DNA of 64,000 bases from Aquatica leii (Eukaryota; Arthropoda; Insecta; Coleoptera; Lampyridae). The DNA lies in contig CM069432.1 in NCBI GenBank assembly GCA_035610365.1, forward strand, positions 75,954,520 through 76,018,519, in the 5' to 3' direction. Under the pieces are notes generated by a model that had not been told where the DNA came from, ran no database searches, and worked only from the letters and a program-made list of their open reading frames with translations. Shown here piece after piece: positions 60,561 to 64,000 of the stretch. The first letter of the stretch is position 1. Each line of letters begins with the position of its first letter. The translations under genes were made by a program, and so were the position numbers.

Positions 60561-61857
60561 CAGTTCTTCATCCGACAACTAATCGTTCCAATCGCGTATT
60601 TCACTTTTCAAAAACAAGCACGGCAACTTACAGTAAAGCTTTTCTTACAACACTTATAACTTGCACCTAAGAGAATAAATAAAATGTAAAGTAGTTCTGA
60701 TAATCCTGCCTGAACTTGTTAAGGTACAGTATTAGTGCCACTTGTCGACTATTGGTAAATTACCTACGTTCGTGGTTCATTACACAAATGTAACTTTTTA
60801 AAGATTATTCATAAAAACTTTTAGAAATGGATCTCCACGCAGTCGATATAATATTAATTTTTATAAATAATTTCAAATAACAGATCGGCCTAGATGGTTC
60901 GATTTCTTTGTTTTGTTATAGCAGTCAACGTTGTAAGAAAATGATTTGCTGTGAGTAACGCCGTTGTAGGAACTCGCATACGCGGTTTAGTGGGCCACGT
61001 ACCTATTGGTTTATGAAGATGGAATGAGAAAATCGTGTTGAAAGGTACAAACTGACAAAAACCATTTTGCCATACCTGATTGTGAAAATCCTAGTTTTTG
61101 TAAACTCGCACGATGCATTTATATCAGATATAAAGTTTATACTGTTTCCTTTAAAAACGAGGATAGCAGTTGATTGTAATTACAAGCAGTGGTGAACTGA
61201 AATTTAAATTTTCTTTAATACTACATAAATAAGTAATTACTAAAACAATTCTACCATCCATTATATTTCTTTCGTGCTTCACGTTCTGTAATTTTTTTGG
61301 AGGATCCGTAGTCGAGCGATGATTTTTCAAAAGGGATTTTTATATAAGAATGAGGATTATAAATTCTTCCAAGAAGATCAGATCTTTTTGTTGTTGAATA
61401 TTTGTCAAACTAAAAGCTCCTTCCGCCCTCCGACTCAGTCAAGATATCAAAAATTCTAAGAAATTAATTTATTTTAATTTTAGTTTTTAAAATAAAATTC
61501 ATAGTTTTTATTTTTTTCTTTTACCTATGGAAGCGTAACTTCCTTCATATTCTAAGTTTTAGGATAACATACGTTTGATCAGTTTATGAAGACGACGATT
61601 TATTGTCGTTAAAATTCGTTTTAGGAAAAATTATTCAATGCAAAAGTTATGTATTTTTATCTACAATTCGAACATATTGCTTTTATCTCACCATTCGATA
61701 GAGTCTTTGTTTTCTCTTTAAAACAGCACTAAAGAAATTTTTTTAAAATTTATTTGATAACATTTTTTTCAAAAAAACGCCGATTCAAGTATTTACATCA
61801 AGTAGATACATCTGAGACAAAAAAGTTATAAATCAAAATCTTATCACTAAAAACAAA
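60561..61857. other. No gene recognised
   Basis: AT-rich sequence between two transposon relics. The frame at 60228-60512 on the plus strand, next to this stretch, is a shadow of the piggyBac relic. Confidence 0.4.
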
Positions 61858-62540
61858 TTAATAGCTAAGTAATTTAAAGCAAGTGTTCAAATTGTCTTCC
61901 ATTTGACAATGACACAGTCGATTTATAAAACCACGAAGAGAATTCTTTGAAAATACACGGAGAAGTTTTTGTATGGTTCTAGTAATTCGGATTTTTAAAT
62001 CTTCAATGTCATTGGACATATCTCTGTAGACTTTGTTTTTTACGTATCCCCAAAGAAAAAAATCTAAAGGACTTAAATTAGACGAACGGACTGGCCACTC
62101 AATCTTTTCTTGTCTTCCAATCCAACTGTTTGGAAAAACGTTATCCAGATATTGACGCACGCGATAGAAAGCAGGTGTAATTTGATTCTGTAATTACTGC
62201 AAATATAGAGCCGAAGTTAAATTCCTGTCGATGAAAAAGGGACTAATAATATGACTCCTAGAATACCAATCCAAATGTTAATTGTTTGGGGATACTACGT
62301 ATGGTACTCCAACAACTAATGAGGATTTTCCGATTACTAGTATCTGCAGTTATGTCTGTTTACTTCACCGTTAAGACAAAACGTAGCTTCGTCAGCGAGA
62401 AAAGAATATTGTTAACAAAACTTTTATTATTGCAAATATTTAACATTTCTTCACAAAATTGTAGTCTTCTATCAAAATCATCTTCCGTCAATTCGTGTAC
62501 AAGGTGTACCTGATAAGGTTTATTCTTTTCAACACTGAAA
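61858..62540 (-). pseudogene. mariner-like transposase relic
   Basis: Two minus-strand pieces belong to one mariner-type gene of the form common in insects. 62540-62380 reads YQVHLVHELTEDDFDRRLQF then CEEMLNICNNKSFVNNILFS, the start of the catalytic domain. 62160-61858 reads VRQYLDNVFPNSWIGRQEKI then RSSNLSPLDFFLWGYVKNKV, where S-S-N-L-S-P-L-D-F holds the last catalytic aspartate, followed by the C-terminal helices. The segment between (62380-62160), which should include the middle aspartate, is heavily shifted, and the N-terminal DNA-binding domain is replaced by other repeat sequence from about 62555. Confidence 0.78.
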
Positions 62541-62553
62541 CGATCGATAGATA

Positions 62554-62720
62554 CCCAACAAACATGTAAGTATTGGCCGACTGGCGGTATTATGCTGGTA
62601 ATGCTGGTAAAACGTTGGATGCAGAAAGCTAATGCTATGCCAATGCTGTACCAATGCATGCTAAACTATACAACATTTGATGTGCCGCTTGGTTGCTGGC
62701 CCATTAACGTCCATCCAGAA
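62554..62720. repeat. CCCAACAAACATG end with ATGCTGG short repeats
   Basis: Begins CCCAACAAACATGTAAGTAT and continues with several degenerate copies of AATGCTGGTAATGC and its inverse. It resembles the ends of other CCC-ended units in the window. No partner end was found within the window. It abuts the mariner relic. Confidence 0.4.
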
Positions 62721-64000
62721 TTTCGGCTGGTTGCCTCAAAGGTTGCCTAGTTTGCAATGAATCACTGAATGCGCTGTTAGTAACTTTCTTGGCATAGTAT
62801 TAGTAAATTAAAATGTTGGCGTCTTGTTTTCGTGCATTTATCTGAGCTAACCTCAAAAATGTAAGTGTTAAAACAAATAATTGTTTGTGTGTAATTGTGT
62901 GAAGGAAGCAATAAATCATTTATATTAAGTTCGGTGATCATGGACAACTTAACAAAGTTAGTAATTAGATAAGTTCCATTATTCGTATAACTATTTATTT
63001 GAGCTTTGCAAGTCAATAACTACAATAAAACATACTGGTGCTAAAAACAATAATAGCAAACTAACATGCTTTAAAAATCAAAACAAGTGAACTGTTTATC
63101 ATTACCTTATAGGCGATTCAATTTAAGATTTAAGCGCCTCTAGCGGCAAAGAACGAACTAACGTTGCAATGATAAACGTCATAATTACCTTTATTTCAAT
63201 ACTATTTATACTACTTCTTTTTGTGTTGTTACAAGCTTTTTCTGAAAACCAAAGCTTAATTTATGTACTTTATAACCTTTTTTTATAGTTTGATTAGTTT
63301 TTTCGGCATTACATAAGATTTACTAATATTATTTTTGATTCTAAATTAGTTTGTATACAGGTTAGAAATTGCATTCACTAGTCGTTTTATTGTGGTTTAA
63401 TAGTTTTGTGGTTTAGTTTAGTGCTATAAAACAACACGATATTTAATTACAGCTCAATTTACAGCTAGTATAGTTGGATTGAGCTCTTATTAGTTCAATT
63501 AGTCACTAAGAAACATGAATTTTACTTTACATGTAGGTACATTGTTTTGTCTTCGCAAACTTCATCAAGCATCGGCTTTATATAATTTTTTTTGTAATAA
63601 AGTGATGGTCAGCACGTTTACTTCGTAGTGTTTGCTTACTATTTCAGTTGAAGTTCTAACTGTGAGATATTGTATGGAAGGCAAATGTAGTGCTGAAGCC
63701 ACTTATTTTTTAACTGCCGGGCAGTTTGTCTGAATGTATATAATTTTATCATTGGCGCTGATGTAAAATTATAATAACAACTAAATATATACTTGTTTGA
63801 TAAAAATAATGTTTAAATATTTAAAAATGTTGCAAACAAAGTTTTGTATTTTTGTCTAACATATTTTCCAAGTTATAATTTCACCACCCGGGCTGCATGT
63901 TGTTCAACAAATTTTTCAGTTCCATAATTGTTAATTATGTGCATTTTTTTCCGAAATATACTTAAGAACACAGCAGAAATTCAAAATAAAACAGCAACAA
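62721..64000. other. No gene recognised
   Basis: AT-rich. A minus-strand frame (62777-63016) has no family resemblance. The window ends without another identifiable feature. Confidence 0.4.

Noticed and set aside
1..64000. tRNA, rRNA and snRNA genes
   Set aside because: No A/B box pair with a cloverleaf, and no rRNA-like or snRNA-like stretch was recognised by eye; a covariance-model search would settle this.

Overview
This window looks like a piece of an AT-rich animal nuclear genome, most likely an insect and perhaps a beetle. The reasons are the spliced genes with very short introns (50 bp in BORCS7), the insect-type transposon families, and the lack of any bacterial-style operon. Gene density is low. 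Only three host genes can be supported, all on the + strand: BORCS7 (16508-16875), a small subunit of the lysosome-positioning BORC complex, and two paralogous copies of ACSF3, a mitochondrial malonyl-CoA synthetase of the ANL superfamily (copy A 30019-32758, copy B 47914-58881). The ACSF3 copies share a three-coding-exon structure with introns at identical positions and phases. Copy B keeps the family's catalytic motifs. Copy A is open throughout but has changed several of them.

Almost everything else that can be identified is mobile DNA. From left to right: a hAT fragment (1613-2140); a palindromic repeat containing a complete-looking hammerhead ribozyme (2881-3091); a decayed ZMYM1-like hAT transposase (7500-11610) split by a 1595-bp solo LTR with a clean 4-bp target duplication (9591-11185); a unit with CCCAATCAGC-type ends (12282-13976) carrying a long hairpin and a Harbinger-type MITE; a dead Tc1-like gene with a MITE inside it (14426-15222); two copies of a CAGTGC-ended element; a Harbinger-type MITE (19000-19584); three copies of a dispersed repeat (20858-22095, 27752-28470); a pogo/Tigger relic; Gypsy gag-protease and reverse-transcriptase relics; and a telomere-like degenerate hexamer array (28765-28890).

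Between the two ACSF3 copies lie a THAP/P-element-like relic whose intron holds a hAT element with an 8-bp target duplication, a Penelope-like head-to-head pair with GIY-YIG sequence (39861-41130), and a 5.5-kb composite unit (41663-47153) that contains a Helitron remnant with both termini (44340-46119). Copy B's 9.2-kb second intron is itself full of insertions. piggyBac and mariner relics close the window.

The standout is a 2924-bp element at 36433-39356. It appears to be a complete Transib transposon, the superfamily related to RAG1. It has a two-exon, 698-codon transposase without internal stops, in which the RAG1-type D-D-E catalytic residues and the C-C-H-H zinc ligands can be placed by spacing. 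Its terminal inverted repeats have the layout of V(D)J recombination signals (heptamer CACAGTG, about 22-23 bp spacer, A-rich nonamer), and it is flanked by a perfect 5-bp duplication, CGACG. A second pattern worth attention is a set of units sharing CCC..ATAGCA-like ends, most of which have a different palindromic short repeat just inside. All family calls were made by eye from the sequence; no database search was run.
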